A stretch of DNA of 64,000 bases from Pseudomonadota bacterium (GTDB lineage: Bacteria; Pseudomonadota; Gammaproteobacteria; Burkholderiales; Burkholderiaceae_C), in the NCBI GenBank assembly GCA_021848345.1, contig JAJZUV010000005.1, forward strand, positions 1-64,000, given 5' to 3'. The notes beneath the pieces were generated by a model. It saw only the letters and a list, made by a program, of their open reading frames with translations. It was not told where the DNA came from and did no database searches. The translations under genes and the position numbers were made by a program. Shown here piece by piece: positions 18,294 to 27,928 of the stretch. How positions within the stretch are numbered: the first letter of the stretch is position 1; every line of letters begins with the position of its first letter.

Positions 18294-19246
18294 GAACCCG
18301 GAAAGTTCCCCTGCCGGGATCCGAGATCCAGCTCCCAGGTCTGCCCGACCAGTTGCTTGCCGAAGGAATGGTGGGGCTCCTCCCCGGTGAGCCGGAAACC
18401 GGCGGCCTCGTAGATGCGCCGGGCGGACACCAGGCAGTCGTTGGTCCACAGCACCAGGCGGCGGTATCCCCGGCCGCGCGCGAAGCGGATGCATTCGTCC
18501 ACCAGGCGCCGCCCCAGGCCCAGCCCGCGCGCCACCGGATCGACGTACAGCAGGCGAAGTCTGGCCACGGCGTCGTCCTGGCGCACGACGAACACCGAGC
18601 CCACGACCTCGCCGTCGCGCTCGGCGATCCAGCAGCGCTCCCGCGCGGGGTCGAAGTCGCGCACGAAACCGGCCACGATCTCCGCCACCAGCGCCTCGTA
18701 TTCGCGGTTCCAGCCGTATTCCTCGGCGTACAGGCGGGCCTGCCGGGAGACGACCAGCCCCAGGTCGCCCGGTTCGGGCTCGCGCAGCAGCAGCGTGGCA
18801 TCGTCCGGCGTGTCTCCCAGCAACTGCCGGATGCGCCGCATGGAGCCCACGAGGGCGCGCCGCTGCGCCGGCGTCAAGGGCTCCAGCATCCTGGCCACCT
18901 CGCGCGTCGAGTCCTGCTCCATCGTGGCGACCAGCCCGCGCCCTCGCTCGCTCAGGCGCAGCTCCATGCGCCGCGCGTTGTCCGCACTGGCCTGGCGCTC
19001 GACCAGGCCGTCCGCCTCCAGGCCGGCGACCAGACGGCTCATGTAGCCGGCGTCCAGGCGCAGCAGCTGGGCGATGTCGCTGGCGCTGGGCGCGCGATCG
19101 CGCGGCGCATGGGCGATTTCGTACAGAACCCGCACCTGCGGCAAGGCGTAGTCGGACTTCAGCAGGTGCTCGTCCAGCGCCCCGACCAGGCGCGTGTGAA
19201 AGCGGTTGAACGCCCGCACGGCGTCGACGTCGCCATTCATGATCAT
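18290..19246 (-). CDS. MarR-family regulator fused to a GNAT acetyltransferase
   Basis: A 318-residue two-domain protein. Residues 1-150 are a MarR winged helix: LPQVRVLYEIAH, ASDIAQLLRLDAGYMSRLVAGLEADGLVER, then the wing NARRMELRLSERG. Residues 155-318 are a GNAT domain: YVDPVARGLGLGRRLVDECIRFARGRGYRRLVLWT contains the acetyl-CoA loop (GLGLGRRL), and SARRIYEAAGF is the C-terminal GNAT motif. Such fusions occur widely; the GNAT part acetylates a small molecule and the MarR part likely senses it. It is divergent from a DHA2 efflux pump, which is the probable target. A second ATG at 19240 is possible. Confidence 0.85.
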   Translation of the reverse strand: MIMNGDVDAVRAFNRFHTRLVGALDEHLLKSDYALPQVRVLYEIAHAPRDRAPSASDIAQLLRLDAGYMSRLVAGLEADGLVERQASADNARRMELRLSERGRGLVATMEQDSTREVARMLEPLTPAQRRALVGSMRRIRQLLGDTPDDATLLLREPEPGDLGLVVSRQARLYAEEYGWNREYEALVAEIVAGFVRDFDPARERCWIAERDGEVVGSVFVVRQDDAVARLRLLYVDPVARGLGLGRRLVDECIRFARGRGYRRLVLWTNDCLVSARRIYEAAGFRLTGEEPHHSFGKQLVGQTWELDLGSRQGNFPGS

Positions 19247-19401
19247 GCCTCCTGACTATTATTCGTGCTTTTGGCATCATACGTGAAACATTGCAAGACA
19301 TCCCGGCCCGCGCGCACGCGCCGAGCGCGAAGGCGCTAGGCTTCGAGATCGCCGACGCGCCAGGGGCCACCGGGCCCCACGGAGCCGGTCTCGTCCCGTC
19401 C

Positions 19402-20847
19402 ATGCCCCAGCCCTCCCCGACTCCGCCCGCCCAGGACGCGCAAGCCGCCGTGCCCGGCGTGCGCTTCCCGGTGTTCGTCGCGCTGGTGGTGGCCATCGCG
19501 TTCCTGATGGAACAGCTCGACGCCACCATCGTCACCACGGCGCTGCCGGACATGTCCCGCGCGCTGCACACCAGCGCGGTGGACATGAACCTGGCGATCA
19601 GCAGCTACGTGCTGACCCTGGCGGTGTTCATTCCCCTGAGCGGCTGGTTCGCGGACCGCTTCGGCACCCGCCGCGTGTTCATGTCCGCGCTGGCCTTGTT
19701 CACGCTGGGTTCGGTGTTGTGCGGCGCCGCGCAGGACTTCCGCATGCTGGTGGCCACGCGCGTGCTCCAGGGCCTGGGCGGCGCGATGATGACCCCGGTC
19801 GGGCGCCTGATCCTGCTGCGCAGCTTTCCGCGCAGCCAGCTGGTGCGCGCGATGACCTACATGATCGTGCCGGCCATCATCGGGCCGGTGCTGGGCCCTC
19901 CGGTCGGGGGCTACCTGACCACCTACCTGTCCTGGCGCTGGATCTTCTACGTCAACGTGCCCTTCGGCCTGCTGGGAATGCTGCTGGCCTGGTACCTGGT
20001 CAGCCCGCACGCCGAGGAACCCGACGCCCGCTTCGATTTCGTCGGCTTCGCGCTGTTCGGTTGCGCGGTGGGTTTGCTGCAATTCGTCATGGAGGCCTTC
20101 GGCAGGGCTCGCCCGGGCTGGTTGCTGGCGGCGGCGCTGGCCTGCGTGCTGCTGCTGCTCGGCGTGGTACGGCACAACCGGACGCGCGAGCGTCCCGCGG
20201 TGGACCTCGGCCTGCTGCGCGAACGTGCGTTCGGCATCGCCACGCTGGCCGGCGGTCTGTGCCGCGTCGCGATGAACGCGCCGGTCTATCTGCTGCCGCT
20301 GATGCTGCAACTCGGCCTGGGCATGTCGGCGCTGCAATCGGGCTCGCTGACCTTCCTGTCGGCGATCAGCGCTCCGGGGGTTCGCATGATCATCGGCCCG
20401 GGCCTGCGCAGCTGGGGCTTTCGCGGCCTGCTGATGGTCAGCGCGCTGGCCTGCTCCTGCATCCTGTTCGGCTTCTCGCTGGTCGGCGCGCAGACCCCGC
20501 ACGGAGTCATCGCGGCCATGATCATCGCCTACGGCGCCGTACGCTCGACCCAGTTCATGAGCTCGAACACCCTGGCCTACGCCGACGTGGAGCCCGAGCG
20601 CCTGAGCCGTGCCACCAGCCTCGGCGGCCTGCTGCAGCAGCTCACGGTGAGTTTCGGGGTGGCGCTGGGAGCGGCCCTGCTGCGCCTGCTGTCGCCCCAG
20701 GGCCCGTCCCCCGGACTGGCGCAGTTCCACACCGGTTTCAGGCTGCTGGCGCTGCTGCCGCTGCTCACCCTGCCGGTATTCCTGCGCCTGCGCGCGCAGG
20801 ACGGCGCCACGGTCACGGGCAAGACCGCCGCGCGCGCTGCCGCTTGA
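19402..20847 (+). CDS. DHA2-family MFS drug efflux transporter
   Basis: A 481-residue inner-membrane protein of the 14-helix drug:proton antiporter family. Signatures: LDATIVTTALPDMSRAL (motif D1-like), WFADRFGTRRVFM (motif A), RVLQGLGGAMMTP (motif B) and GPVLGPPVGGYL (motif C), then SWRWIFYVNVPFG. The ATG at 19402 is preferred; an earlier TTG at 19291 would add a non-conserved Ala/Gly/Pro tail. It is divergent from the MarR-GNAT gene, with about 150 bp between them, and is likely regulated by it. Substrates are unknown. Confidence 0.85.
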   Translation: MPQPSPTPPAQDAQAAVPGVRFPVFVALVVAIAFLMEQLDATIVTTALPDMSRALHTSAVDMNLAISSYVLTLAVFIPLSGWFADRFGTRRVFMSALALFTLGSVLCGAAQDFRMLVATRVLQGLGGAMMTPVGRLILLRSFPRSQLVRAMTYMIVPAIIGPVLGPPVGGYLTTYLSWRWIFYVNVPFGLLGMLLAWYLVSPHAEEPDARFDFVGFALFGCAVGLLQFVMEAFGRARPGWLLAAALACVLLLLGVVRHNRTRERPAVDLGLLRERAFGIATLAGGLCRVAMNAPVYLLPLMLQLGLGMSALQSGSLTFLSAISAPGVRMIIGPGLRSWGFRGLLMVSALACSCILFGFSLVGAQTPHGVIAAMIIAYGAVRSTQFMSSNTLAYADVEPERLSRATSLGGLLQQLTVSFGVALGAALLRLLSPQGPSPGLAQFHTGFRLLALLPLLTLPVFLRLRAQDGATVTGKTAARAAA

Positions 20848-20876
20848 AGCGCCGCGCGCCCGCGGGCGCCATACCT

Positions 20877-22016
20877 TCAGTCCACCAGCGCCTGCGCGAA
20901 GGCGCGCGCGTCGAAGCTCTGCAGGTCCTCCAGGGACTCGCCGACGCCGATGAAATAGATGGGCACCGGGCGCTCGCGCGCGATGGCCGCGATCACCCCG
21001 CCCTTGGCGCTGCCGTCGAGCTTGGTCAGGATGATTCCACTGAGTCCGAGCGCATCGTCGAAGGCGCGCAGCTGGGCCAGCGCGTTCTGGCCGTTGGTGG
21101 CGTCGATGACCAGGATCGCCTCGTGCGGCGCCCCGTCCATGGCCTTGCCGATCACGCGCTTGACCTTGCGCAGCTCCTCCATCAGATGCGCCTGCGTGGG
21201 CAGGCGTCCGGCGGTGTCGACGATCACCACGTCCATGTCGCGCGCGCGCCCGGCCTGCACCGAGTCGAAGGCCACGGCGGCCGGATCGCCGCCCTGCTGT
21301 GCGATGACCTGCACCTCGTTGCGCTGGCCCCAGGCCGCGAGCTGTTCCCGCGCGGCGGCGCGGAAGGTGTCTCCGGCCGCCAGCAGGACCTTGCAATCGG
21401 CCGCCTGCAGGTGGCGCGTGAGCTTGCCGATGCTGGTGGTCTTGCCGGCGCCGTTGACGCCGACCATCATGATCACCGTGGGGCTGGCGCGACCGATGTC
21501 CAGCGGCTTTTGCAGCGGAACCAGCAGTTCGGTCAGCACTTCGCGCAGGAGGTCGCGTACCTGCTGCGGGGTCTCGGCGCGCGTCGCGCGCACGCGCCGA
21601 CGCAGCTCCTCGAGCAGATGGGTGGTGGCGGGGACGCCGGCGTCGGCGAGGATCAGCGCCGTCTCCAGTTCCTCGAACAGGGCTTCGTCGATGCGCGCGC
21701 CCCCGAACAACCCGGACAGGCCGGCCCCGGTCTTGCGCAGGCCCTGGCGCAGGCGTCCGAACCAGCCCGCCGGCGGCTGCTCCACGCGCGGCTGCTCGTC
21801 CGACGCCGCGCCCGGCACGACAGCCGGCTGCGGATCGCGCACATGCCCCGCGGCCGGCACGGTCGCGGCCTCGCCCCCGGCGACGGACGAGGCCGCGGCC
21901 TCGACTTCGGACTCGGAGACCGCCCGGGCCGCGGCATCGACAGCGGCGTCGGGCGCGGCCGGCGTGGGATTCGCGGCCTCGGTGGGCGCGGGCTTGCGCT
22001 TGAAGAATCGGAACAT
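20877..22016 (-). CDS. ftsY: Signal recognition particle receptor FtsY
   Basis: The 379-residue SRP-receptor GTPase brings ribosome-nascent chains to the translocon. N-terminal start FRFFKRKP is followed by an acidic, Ala-rich A domain (to about 105), then the N domain with four helices, then the G domain: GVNGAGKTTSIGKL (G1), DTFRAAAREQL, DTAGRLPT (G3) and TKLDGSAKGG (G4). The C-terminus GVGESLEDLQSFD is typical. The start at 22016 gives the canonical MFxFFK beginning. Convergent with the MFS gene; divergent from rsmD. Confidence 0.95.
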   Translation of the reverse strand: MFRFFKRKPAPTEAANPTPAAPDAAVDAAARAVSESEVEAAASSVAGGEAATVPAAGHVRDPQPAVVPGAASDEQPRVEQPPAGWFGRLRQGLRKTGAGLSGLFGGARIDEALFEELETALILADAGVPATTHLLEELRRRVRATRAETPQQVRDLLREVLTELLVPLQKPLDIGRASPTVIMMVGVNGAGKTTSIGKLTRHLQAADCKVLLAAGDTFRAAAREQLAAWGQRNEVQVIAQQGGDPAAVAFDSVQAGRARDMDVVIVDTAGRLPTQAHLMEELRKVKRVIGKAMDGAPHEAILVIDATNGQNALAQLRAFDDALGLSGIILTKLDGSAKGGVIAAIARERPVPIYFIGVGESLEDLQSFDARAFAQALVD

Positions 22017-22289
22017 GTCGGGGGACTGGCGTAGGAGACCATGCGCGGCACGCGGTGCCGCGAATCCGCTATTGTCGCCTGGGACACTCGACAAGGGGCC
22101 GGGCGGGCCGGCCGAGCCGGGGCCACCGGGCAATCGCGCGCGCCGTGGACGGGCCGTTCATCGGCGCTATGCTGACACCTCGGAGCGTCGCCGACAGCGA
22201 GCCGGCGACCGCACGACCGCGCCGGGGCCCGCCGCGGCGCCAGGCGCCAGGCGCCAGCTCCCAACACCGTACGCCCGCATTCGTCGCGC

Positions 22290-22967
22290 ATGAACGCCAA
22301 CTCCCGTCCTCCTCGCCCCGCACGCAGCGGCCCCGGCAGCGTGCGCATCATCGGGGGCCACCTGCGGGGCAGCAAGCTGCGCGTGCCGGACCTGCCGGGG
22401 CTGCGCCCCACCCCCGACCGCGTGCGCGAAACCCTGTTCAACTGGCTGGGCCAGGACCTGCGTGGCCTGCGCTGCCTGGACCTGTACGCCGGCAGCGGCG
22501 CGCTGGGGCTGGAGGCGGCCTCCCGCGGCGCCGACCGCGTCGACATGGTGGAACGCCAGGCGGCGCTGGCTCGCGCGCTGGCCGAAACCGCGCAGCGCCT
22601 GGGCGCCGAGGCGGTGCGGGTGCACACGGGCGACGCGCTGGCCTTCGCCGCCGCGCAAGCGGCGGGCGGCTACGACGTGGTGTTCGTCGATCCGCCGTTC
22701 GCGCAGGCCGGTGCGCACGAGCGGGCGCTGGCACAGGCCGCGCGCGTGCTCGCCCCGCATGGGCGGGTCTACCTGGAGGCGCCCGACGCCGCCAGCCTGC
22801 AACGCTGGGCCGCGACGGGCTGGGAGGTGCTGCGCAGCGCGCGCGCCGGACAGGTGCACTACGCCCTGCTGCGCCGCGACGCCGGCGCCGCTCCGACGCT
22901 AGACTCGGGGCTGGACTCGAACCCGCGCCCGGGCGACCGGCCACCGGGCCGAGGCGACACGCCCTGA
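22290..22967 (+). CDS. rsmD: 16S rRNA (guanine-966-N2)-methyltransferase
   Basis: The 225-residue enzyme methylates G966 in the 30S subunit. Visible are the N-terminal RIIGGHLRGSKL, RPTPDRVRETLFNWL, SAM-binding LDLYAGSGALGLEAASRGA and catalytic FVDPPF. The final 25 residues are a Pro/Gly/Arg-rich tail. The stop codon lies inside the first unit of a 14-bp tandem repeat. ftsY-rsmD-coaD is a common neighbourhood in proteobacteria. Confidence 0.94.
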   Translation: MNANSRPPRPARSGPGSVRIIGGHLRGSKLRVPDLPGLRPTPDRVRETLFNWLGQDLRGLRCLDLYAGSGALGLEAASRGADRVDMVERQAALARALAETAQRLGAEAVRVHTGDALAFAAAQAAGGYDVVFVDPPFAQAGAHERALAQAARVLAPHGRVYLEAPDAASLQRWAATGWEVLRSARAGQVHYALLRRDAGAAPTLDSGLDSNPRPGDRPPGRGDTP

Positions 22968-23039
22968 GTGACAAGCCCTGAGCGACAAGCCCTGAGCGAC
23001 AAGCCCTGAGCGACAAGCCCTGAGCGACAAGCCCTGAGA
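22956..23039. repeat. 14-bp tandem repeat, six copies, between rsmD and coaD
   Basis: Six consecutive 14-bp units of the form gacaagccctgagc span 22956-23039. The first (gacacgccctgagt) and the last (ending gaga) are degenerate; the four between are identical. The first unit holds the rsmD stop codon and the array ends 6 bp before the coaD ATG. Identical internal units indicate recent slippage. Confidence 0.9.
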
Positions 23040-23045
23040 AACGCC

Positions 23046-23555
23046 ATGCTGACCGCCGTCTACCCAGGAACCTTCGACCCCTTCACGCGCGGCCACGAGG
23101 ACCTCGTGCGTCGCGCCAGCAGCCTGTTCCCGCGCCTGATCGTCGGCGTGGCGGCCGGACACCACAAGAACGCCCTGTTCGGCATCGACGAGCGCCTGGA
23201 CCTGGCGCGCGCGATCCTCGCCCCCTTCCCGAACGTCCGGGTCGAGGGATTCACCGGCCTGCTGAAGGATTTCGTCGAGAAGCAGGGCGCGCAGGTGATC
23301 GTGCGCGGCCTGCGCGCGGTGAGCGACTTCGAGTACGAGTTCCAGATGGCGGGCATGAACCGCCAGCTGATGCCCGAGGTGGAGACGCTGTTCATGACCC
23401 CGGCGGACCAGTACCAGTTCGTGTCCGGAACCTTCGTGCGGGAAATCGCCATGCTCGGCGGAGATGTAGGAAAATTCGTGGTTCCGCTGGTCACCGAGCG
23501 CCTGGCCGCGAAACTGGCCGCGCGCCGCCGGGCGGACGCGTCCGCCGGCGCCTGA
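23046..23555 (+). CDS. coaD: Phosphopantetheine adenylyltransferase
   Basis: The 169-residue enzyme makes dephospho-CoA from 4'-phosphopantetheine and [18 protein letters not shown] holds the (T/H)xGH nucleotidyltransferase motif, [23 protein letters not shown] the substrate-binding part, and [15 protein letters not shown] the ISSTxxR-like part. The region directly upstream is the 14-bp repeat and shows no clear Shine-Dalgarno sequence, so initiation may depend on the rsmD transcript. Confidence 0.96.
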   Translation: MLTAVYPGTFDPFTRGHEDLVRRASSLFPRLIVGVAAGHHKNALFGIDERLDLARAILAPFPNVRVEGFTGLLKDFVEKQGAQVIVRGLRAVSDFEYEFQMAGMNRQLMPEVETLFMTPADQYQFVSGTFVREIAMLGGDVGKFVVPLVTERLAAKLAARRRADASAGA

Positions 23556-23945
<390 letters not shown>

Positions 23946-23973
23946 AGCCCGGGACCCGCGCTCGGCACGCCGC

Positions 23974-24555
23974 TCAGCGCGGTGCGTTGCCGCGGTGCAG
24001 TTCCATGACCGCCGCGTCGAACTCGCCGCGCAGCATGCGCGGCAGCGCGTCCAGCGCGCGGTCCATCGCCTGCTCGATCAATTCCAGTTCGGCGCGCTGC
24101 GGCCGCCCCAGCACGAAGCCGATCACCGCCTCGCGATTGCCGGGATGGCCAATGCCCAGGCGCAAGCGCCAGAACATCGGGGTGCCCAGCTGCGCGGCGA
24201 TGTCGCGCAGCCCGTTGTGCCCGGCGTGGCCGCCGCCGCACTTGAGCTTGACCTGCCCGGGCGGCAGGTCGAGCTCGTCGTGCGCCACCAGGATTTCCTC
24301 GGGTGCGATCTTGTAGAAACGGGCCATCGCGCCCACGGATTGCCCGGAGCGGTTCATGTAGGTACCCGGCTCCAGCAGCCAGACCTCGCCCTGCGGGCCG
24401 CGCAGGCGCGCGACGTGGCCGAAGAAACCCTTTTCCGGACGCAGGTCCAGACCCTCGCGCTGCGCGATCTGGTCCACCCACCAGAAACCGGCGTTGTGGC
24501 GCTGCAGCTCATGCTCGGGACCGGGATTGCCCAGGCCGACGATCAAGCGGATCAA
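23974..24555 (-). CDS. pth: Peptidyl-tRNA hydrolase
   Basis: The 193-residue enzyme releases peptides from stalled peptidyl-tRNA. Motifs: [20 protein letters not shown] (substrate Asn and catalytic His), [22 protein letters not shown] (Asp) and [15 protein letters not shown]. No ATG is in frame near the N-terminus; the start is TTG at 24555, overlapping the gpsA stop as TTGA. Translation is therefore probably coupled to gpsA. Last gene of the rhodanese-grxC-secB-gpsA-pth run; convergent with the ferredoxin gene. Confidence 0.93.
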   Translation of the reverse strand: MIRLIVGLGNPGPEHELQRHNAGFWWVDQIAQREGLDLRPEKGFFGHVARLRGPQGEVWLLEPGTYMNRSGQSVGAMARFYKIAPEEILVAHDELDLPPGQVKLKCGGGHAGHNGLRDIAAQLGTPMFWRLRLGIGHPGNREAVIGFVLGRPQRAELELIEQAMDRALDALPRMLRGEFDAAVMELHRGNAPR

Positions 24556-25601
24556 GGCCCATCCCCCGTCTCGGATTCGGCGCGGGGTTCGCGCGCCAGC
24601 AGCGCCTCCAGCGCGCCTGTGGCATCCGTGCGCTGCTCGAGCAGCGCGCACACCTGTTCGGTGATGGGCATCTGCAGGCCCTGGCGCCGGCCCAGTTCGA
24701 GCACGGTTCGCGCGGTATAGACCCCTTCGGCGACATGTCCCAGGTCGCGCACCACGGCCTGAAGATCCTTGCCCGCCGCCAGTTGCAGGCCCACGCGGCG
24801 ATTGCGCGAGAGGTCTCCCGTGCAGGTGAGCACCAGGTCGCCCATGCCGCTGAGCCCCATGAAGGTGTCCTGGCGCGCGCCCAGCGCATGGCCGAGGCGA
24901 GCCATTTCCGCCAGGCCCCGGGTGATCAGCGCGGCACGCGCGTTGGCTCCCTGCTGCAGCCCGTCGCTGACGCCGCAGGCGATGGCCAGCACGTTCTTCA
25001 CGGCCCCGCCCACGGCCACGCCGACCAGGTCGTCGCTGGCGTACACGCGCATCGCGCCGCCGTGCAAGGCCCGCACCGTGCATCGGCTCAAGACCGCGGA
25101 GCCCGCCGCCACCAGCGCCACCGGAAGCCCGCGCGCCACCTCCAGCGCGAAGCTCGGCCCCGACAGCATGCCGATCTCGGGCGCCCCCGCCAGGCCCCGC
25201 AGTTCCTGCGCGACCACCTGGTGCGGCAAGGCCGCGCTGCCCTGCTCGAAGCCCTTGGCCAGGATGAGCAGCGCGGCGGGGGGGCGCGCGTCGCCGCGCT
25301 CCCAGGCATGGCGCAAGGCGACCGCCAGCTCACGCAAGCCGGCCACCGGCACCGCGAGCACCAGCAGGCCTTGCTCCGCCGCATGGCGCAGCGCGCCGCC
25401 GAGCGACTCCTCGAGGCGCAGCGCCTCCGGCAACTCGATTCCGGGCAGGTAGCGCGTGTTCTCGCCGCGCTGGCGCATCTGCGCCAGCAGCGCGGAATCG
25501 CGCGCCCACAGCTGCGCGTCGCCGCGCGCGGCCGCGTGCACGGCCAGCGCGGTACCCCAGGCACCGGCGCCGAGCACGCTGACGGGCAGGCCCCGCTTCA
25601 T
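24552..25601 (-). CDS. gpsA: Glycerol-3-phosphate dehydrogenase [NAD(P)+]
   Basis: The 349-residue enzyme reduces dihydroxyacetone phosphate to glycerol 3-phosphate for phospholipid synthesis. NAD(P)-binding [16 protein letters not shown] starts the protein; [14 protein letters not shown] and [18 protein letters not shown] are conserved substrate-side segments, and [24 protein letters not shown] is the C-domain signature. The stop overlaps the TTG start of pth. Confidence 0.95.
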   Translation of the reverse strand: MKRGLPVSVLGAGAWGTALAVHAAARGDAQLWARDSALLAQMRQRGENTRYLPGIELPEALRLEESLGGALRHAAEQGLLVLAVPVAGLRELAVALRHAWERGDARPPAALLILAKGFEQGSAALPHQVVAQELRGLAGAPEIGMLSGPSFALEVARGLPVALVAAGSAVLSRCTVRALHGGAMRVYASDDLVGVAVGGAVKNVLAIACGVSDGLQQGANARAALITRGLAEMARLGHALGARQDTFMGLSGMGDLVLTCTGDLSRNRRVGLQLAAGKDLQAVVRDLGHVAEGVYTARTVLELGRRQGLQMPITEQVCALLEQRTDATGALEALLAREPRAESETGDGP

Positions 25602-25629
25602 CCCGCGCCCTCGCCCGCGCTTGCGCGCA

Positions 25630-26133
25630 TCAATTCAGGGTCGGGCCGCCGGACGGACCGCCGGCCTGCTGCGCCTGCCCGGCCTGCTGTGCCTGCTGGG
25701 CTTCGTACATGGCCTGGAAGTTGATCTCGGCCAGGTGCACCGGCGGAAAGCCGGCGCGGGTGATCATGTCGGCCAGGTTGGCGCGCAGGTACGGGTACAC
25801 GGTCTGCGGGCAGGCGATGCCCAGCAGCAGGTCGGCGTGCTCCTGGGGCACGTTGCGCAGCTCGAAAATCCCGGCCTGCTTGCCTTCGACCAGGAACAGC
25901 GTGCGCTGGTCGATGCGCGCGGTGATGGTGGCCGTCACGCACACCTCGACCACGCCCTCGGCCAGGCCCTGCGATTCCACGTTCATCTGCACGTCCACCG
26001 TGGGCTGCGCCTGTTCCAGCAGGATCTGCGGGGAATTGGGCTGTTCCAGCGACAGGTCCTTCAGGTAGCAGCGCTGCAACGCGAATACCGGTTGCCGCTG
26101 TTGCGCGGCGTCTGCGGGTTGGGGGGTGCTCAT
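25630..26133 (-). CDS. secB: Protein-export chaperone SecB
   Basis: The 167-residue tetrameric chaperone keeps preproteins unfolded for SecA. Conserved parts are [39 protein letters not shown] and the C-terminal [17 protein letters not shown] that contacts SecA. The tail is Gln/Gly-rich. Start at 26133. Sits between grxC and gpsA, the usual proteobacterial position. Confidence 0.96.
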   Translation of the reverse strand: MSTPQPADAAQQRQPVFALQRCYLKDLSLEQPNSPQILLEQAQPTVDVQMNVESQGLAEGVVEVCVTATITARIDQRTLFLVEGKQAGIFELRNVPQEHADLLLGIACPQTVYPYLRANLADMITRAGFPPVHLAEINFQAMYEAQQAQQAGQAQQAGGPSGGPTLN

Positions 26134-26316
26134 GCAGAAAGACTCCAGGCTAGGTTGAAGTGCGCGGCGCGAGCCGCATCGGGCTCGCACGCGCGGCGCC
26201 CCGGCATTGTAGGTGGCGCTTTCGCGTCCCCGATGACAGCTCGCGCATACGCCGCGCCGCGAGCATTGACTCCGCCGCTCCCCCACGCTGCGGGGAGCCG
26301 CGGGCCCCCGGGGCGC

Positions 26317-26592
26317 TCAGGCAGCACCGGCCTCGTTCAGCAGGGGCAGCAGCCCCCCCGCGGCGTCCAGCGCGTACAGATCGTCGCAGCCGCCGACATG
26401 ATGCTCGCCGATGTAGATCTGCGGCACCGTGCGCCGCCCCGTGGATTGCATCATGGCCTGGCGCAGCGCGGGATCCAGGTCCACGCGCAATTCCTCCAGG
26501 TGCTCGACACCGCGCCGGCGCAGCAGATCCTTGGCGCGCAGGCAGTAGGGGCACACCGCGGTGGTGTACATGCGAACGCGTGGCATGGCCAT
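26317..26592 (-). CDS. grxC: Glutaredoxin 3
   Basis: The 91-residue thiol-disulfide oxidoreductase has the CPYC active site (in [12 protein letters not shown]), the cis-Pro loop TVPQIYIG and the glutathione-binding HHVGGCDDL. Two ATGs (26592 and 26586) are possible. It is 6 bp downstream of the rhodanese gene and about 180 bp upstream of secB. Confidence 0.94.
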   Translation of the reverse strand: MAMPRVRMYTTAVCPYCLRAKDLLRRRGVEHLEELRVDLDPALRQAMMQSTGRRTVPQIYIGEHHVGGCDDLYALDAAGGLLPLLNEAGAA

Positions 26593-26598
26593 GGCCGC

Positions 26599-27009
26599 TC
26601 AGCCCTTCTCGACCGGCAGGCCGGCCTCGCGCCACGCGCGCAGTCCGCCGTTGACCGGCACCGCATGGTCGTAGCCCAGCTTGCGCAGCTTGCCAGCGGC
26701 ACGCGCCGCGCGCGCGCCGCTCTGGCACATCAGGAGCACCGGGAGCTGCTTGTTCTTGGGCAATTCCGCGGCGCGTTGCTCGAGTTCGCCCAGCGGAATG
26801 TTGCGCGCGCCCACGCAGTGGCCCGCCGCGTGTTCGGAAGCTTCGCAGACGTCGATCATCACGCCCTTGTCGCGGTTCATCAGGCGCACGGCCTCGGCGG
26901 TGGAGACTCCGCCCGAGCTTCCTCCGCGCGAAAAGGAACTCCACACCAGCATGCCGCCCGAGACCAGGGCGATGGCGATCAACGCGAGGTTATCGATGAT
27001 GAACTTCAA
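26599..27009 (-). CDS. Membrane-anchored rhodanese-domain protein
   Basis: A 136-residue protein with one N-terminal membrane helix ([17 protein letters not shown]) and a single rhodanese domain. The catalytic loop is [12 protein letters not shown], and [16 protein letters not shown] is the family's first Asp segment. It transfers sulfane sulfur or acts as a redox partner; the exact substrate is unknown. The start codon is TTG at 27009, with GGAG upstream. First gene of the run to pth and divergent from gpmA. Confidence 0.9.
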   Translation of the reverse strand: MKFIIDNLALIAIALVSGGMLVWSSFSRGGSSGGVSTAEAVRLMNRDKGVMIDVCEASEHAAGHCVGARNIPLGELEQRAAELPKNKQLPVLLMCQSGARAARAAGKLRKLGYDHAVPVNGGLRAWREAGLPVEKG

Positions 27010-27120
27010 AATACACTCCGCAGGCCGGACCAGGAAGCCTACATTCTAAAAACTTCGCGGCGCCGCTGCCCCGCCGGGCGCGTCCACTACGATAGCGACT
27101 TCACCTTGCTACCCCGAACC

Positions 27121-27828
27121 ATGCACAAACTCGTGATGATTCGCCACGGCGAATCGACCTGGAACCAGGAGAACCGGTTCACCGGTTGGGTGGACGTCGA
27201 CATCACCGACAAGGGCGTCGCGGAAGCGCGCCGCGCCGGGCAGTTGCTGAAGGCCCACGGGCTGGATTTCGACGTCGCCTACACCTCGGTGCTCAAGCGC
27301 GCGGTGCGCACGCTGTGGCTGTGCCTCGACGAAATGGACCGCATGTGGCTGCCCACCGTGCACAGCTGGCGGCTCAACGAGCGTCACTACGGCGCGCTGC
27401 AGGGCCTGAACAAGGCGGAGACCGCCGCCAAGTACGGCGACGACCAGGTGCTGCAATGGCGCCGCAGCTACGACGTGCGCCCGCCGCTGATGAATGAAGC
27501 CCATCGTCACGAGCTGGCCGCCGACCCGCGCTACGCCCGCGTCAACGCCGACGAGCTGCCGCTGGCCGAATGCCTGCAGGACACGGTGCGCCGCGTGATG
27601 CCGTTGTGGGAGGAGTCGCTGGCCCCGGCCATCCGTGCCGGGCGCCGCGTGCTGGCGGTATCGCACGGCAACTCCATGCGCGCGATCGTCAAGCACCTGG
27701 ACGGCATCTCGGACGCCGACATCGTGGGGCTGAACATCCCCAACGGCGTGCCGCTGGTGTACGAACTCGACGCCGAACTCAAGCCCATCCGCCGCTATTA
27801 CCTCGAGGATCCTCAGGCCAAGGCCTGA
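27121..27828 (+). CDS. gpmA: 2,3-bisphosphoglycerate-dependent phosphoglycerate mutase
   Basis: The 235-residue glycolytic enzyme interconverts 3- and 2-phosphoglycerate. The phosphohistidine is in VMIRHGEST, with [43 protein letters not shown] and the second His in [17 protein letters not shown]. Length is near the family average of about 250, with a normal C-terminus. Divergent from the rhodanese gene, followed by ctpA. Confidence 0.97.
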   Translation: MHKLVMIRHGESTWNQENRFTGWVDVDITDKGVAEARRAGQLLKAHGLDFDVAYTSVLKRAVRTLWLCLDEMDRMWLPTVHSWRLNERHYGALQGLNKAETAAKYGDDQVLQWRRSYDVRPPLMNEAHRHELAADPRYARVNADELPLAECLQDTVRRVMPLWEESLAPAIRAGRRVLAVSHGNSMRAIVKHLDGISDADIVGLNIPNGVPLVYELDAELKPIRRYYLEDPQAKA

Positions 27829-27928
27829 GCCCCGACAGGGCCTGCGGGCAGTGCCTGCGGGCAGCCCCGGCCCTATACTCGCAGGCAATCCCCCGGGGCG
27901 CCCGGCCCCCGGATTCGAAGGACACCGC

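Noticed and set aside
22956-23039. CRISPR array
   Set aside because: Units are 14 bp and directly adjacent with no spacers; it is a tandem repeat.
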